Assembly (NCBI GenBank): GCA_938041595.1
Contig: CALITN010000100.1
Coordinates: forward strand, 1-15,757
Reading direction: 5' to 3'
Length of the DNA: 15,757 bases
Source of the DNA: an uncultured Flavobacteriaceae bacterium
GTDB taxonomy: Bacteria > Bacteroidota > Bacteroidia > Flavobacteriales > Flavobacteriaceae
Shown here: positions 14,746 through 15,757 of the stretch, in pieces
How positions within the stretch are numbered: position 1 is the first letter of the stretch
Layout: every line of letters begins with the position of its first letter
Position numbers and translations under genes: made by a program
The notes under the pieces: model-generated
The model's database searches: none
The model's input: the letters and a program-made list of their open reading frames with translations, nothing else
Told to the model about the DNA's origin: nothing

Positions 14746-15757
14746 ATGAAAAAATCTTTTTTTCTGCTCCAACTGTTGGTATTTCTGATGGTGGGGCTAG
14801 CCGCTTTCGCGCAAACCGTTACAGGTGTTGTGATGAGCGAAGATGGACCCCTACCAGGGGCCACAATTATTGTCAAGGGAACCACACAAGGAACCACGTC
14901 TGATTTTGATGGAAACTTCAGTATCAATGCCGATTCGGATGCTGTCTTGGAAGTCTCTTTTGTAGGATTTGTCTCACAAGAAATACCAATTAATAACCAA
15001 GAAAATATAACCATAACACTCACCTCCGACAATGCTTTGGATGAGGTAGTGGTGATAGGTTACGGAAGCCAAACGCGTGGAAGCTTATCAGGATCCGTTG
15101 CTTCAGTAGATGTCGCAGATGCTGTCAAAACGCCTGTGGTAAATGCTGCTGAAACCCTGCAAGGGCGCGTAACCGGTGTGCAGGTTGTCACCAGTGGAAA
15201 TCCTGGACAAGCTCCCAAGATAAATATTCGAGGTTTTGGGACCAGTAATAACACCGATCCTCTTTATATCATTGACGGTGTTCAGACGGATGACCCTTTG
15301 GTGCTAAACAACATCAACCCCACGGATATTGAACAAATGAACGTTTTGAAAGATGGTGCTGCCGCCATCTATGGAGCATGAGCTTCCAATGGGGTCGTTA
15401 TCATTACGACCAAAGCAGGGAGTTACAATATGGATCGGGCGCAGGTATCCTTTGATATTTATACAGGGGCCTCACAGATTTCCAATTCTCCATAAATGCT
15501 CAATGCGGAACAACACGCGCAAATGATTTGGGACAGTTACACCAATGATGGTGTTACCCCTAGCCATCCACAATATGGAAGCGGTGCCAGTCCTGTAGTT
15601 CCTTCTTCGATTATTGGATACCGAAGAGTGGTTGCCTACAACCCCATTCAATTTTCTGAAACAGGATTCTCAGCACCCGTAACCCCTGGAGGGACGGATT
15701 GGATAGACGCAGTCACACGAAGTGCACCCGTTACCAATGCATCCTTCTCCATTGCCA
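14746..15757 (+). pseudogene. SusC/RagA-family TonB-dependent outer-membrane receptor, interrupted by two in-frame stops, 3' part outside the window
   Basis: This is the 5' part of a receptor gene for TonB-driven uptake of oligosaccharides or peptides across the outer membrane. The start at ATG 14746 gives a clean signal peptide (MKKSFF, cleavage near AFAQ, residue 23). A carboxypeptidase-regulatory-like domain (about 25-95, with GPLPGATIIVKGTTQG) follows, then the TonB-box-like DEVVVIGYG near residue 100, and a plug domain with LQGRVTGVQV, INIRGFG and DPLYIIDGV. The family motif GARASNGV is broken by TGA at 15379-15381 exactly where Arg stands. The same frame continues (ASNGVVIITTKAG), meets TAA at 15493-15495 after SNSP, then stays open to the window edge (GGTDWIDAVTRSAPVTNAS). 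The product to the first stop is 211 residues and cannot form the barrel. No frameshift is needed, so decay appears recent. Sequencing error or recoding are less likely alternatives. The partner SusD gene would lie beyond the window. Confidence 0.85.

Noticed and set aside
14655..14903. Short open frame starting in the gap before the SusC-like gene
   Set aside because: It runs out of frame through the receptor signal peptide and N-terminal domain, and its composition is that of a shadow frame.

Overview
The window looks like chromosomal DNA of a flavobacterium (phylum Bacteroidota, probably family Flavobacteriaceae). This rests on the alternative complex III (ACIII) gene order, promoter-like TAnnTTTG elements, weak Shine-Dalgarno use, and a SusC-type TonB-dependent receptor at the right edge. 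All recognised genes lie on the + strand. I name no species.

Positions 1-11261 are one respiratory operon: a promoter-like element at the left edge, actA-actB-actC-actD-actE-actF (ACIII, a quinol:cytochrome c/oxidase oxidoreductase unrelated to cytochrome bc1), then coxB-coxA (subunits II and I of an aa3-type heme-copper oxidase), closed by a strong GNRA-loop intrinsic terminator. Genes are separated by 1-23 bases or overlap by 8. The encoded parts form a complete electron path. ActC (and possibly ActF) works at the quinol pool, the Fe-S clusters of ActB and the hemes of ActA carry electrons onward, the monoheme sites (ActE and the N-terminal domain of ActA) are candidate exits, and CuA of CoxB feeds heme a and the heme a3/CuB site of CoxA. 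Oxidase subunit III and assembly factors are not in the window.

Positions 11262-14620 hold a second, tightly coupled unit: ruvB (Holliday-junction helicase), a cytochrome P450 and queG (epoxyqueuosine reductase), joined by 1-base and 8-base overlaps. A TAnnTTTG element ends five bases before the ruvB start codon, so the mRNA may be leaderless or nearly so. A perfect 7-bp inverted repeat lies upstream.

Positions 14746-15757 carry the 5' part of a SusC/RagA-type receptor gene that is interrupted in frame twice (TGA at 15379, TAA at 15493) and is otherwise open and recognisable to the window edge. It looks like a recently inactivated gene, or one whose stops are real but bypassed or reversible.

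Most of the window is ordinary core metabolism. The features most worth a second look are the twice-stopped receptor, the 40-residue insertion and Glu-to-Lys change at the CuA site of CoxB, the His-rich loop of ActF, the possible leaderless ruvB start, and the orphan P450 wedged between ruvB and queG. I see no tRNA, rRNA, CRISPR array, insertion sequence or prophage signature.
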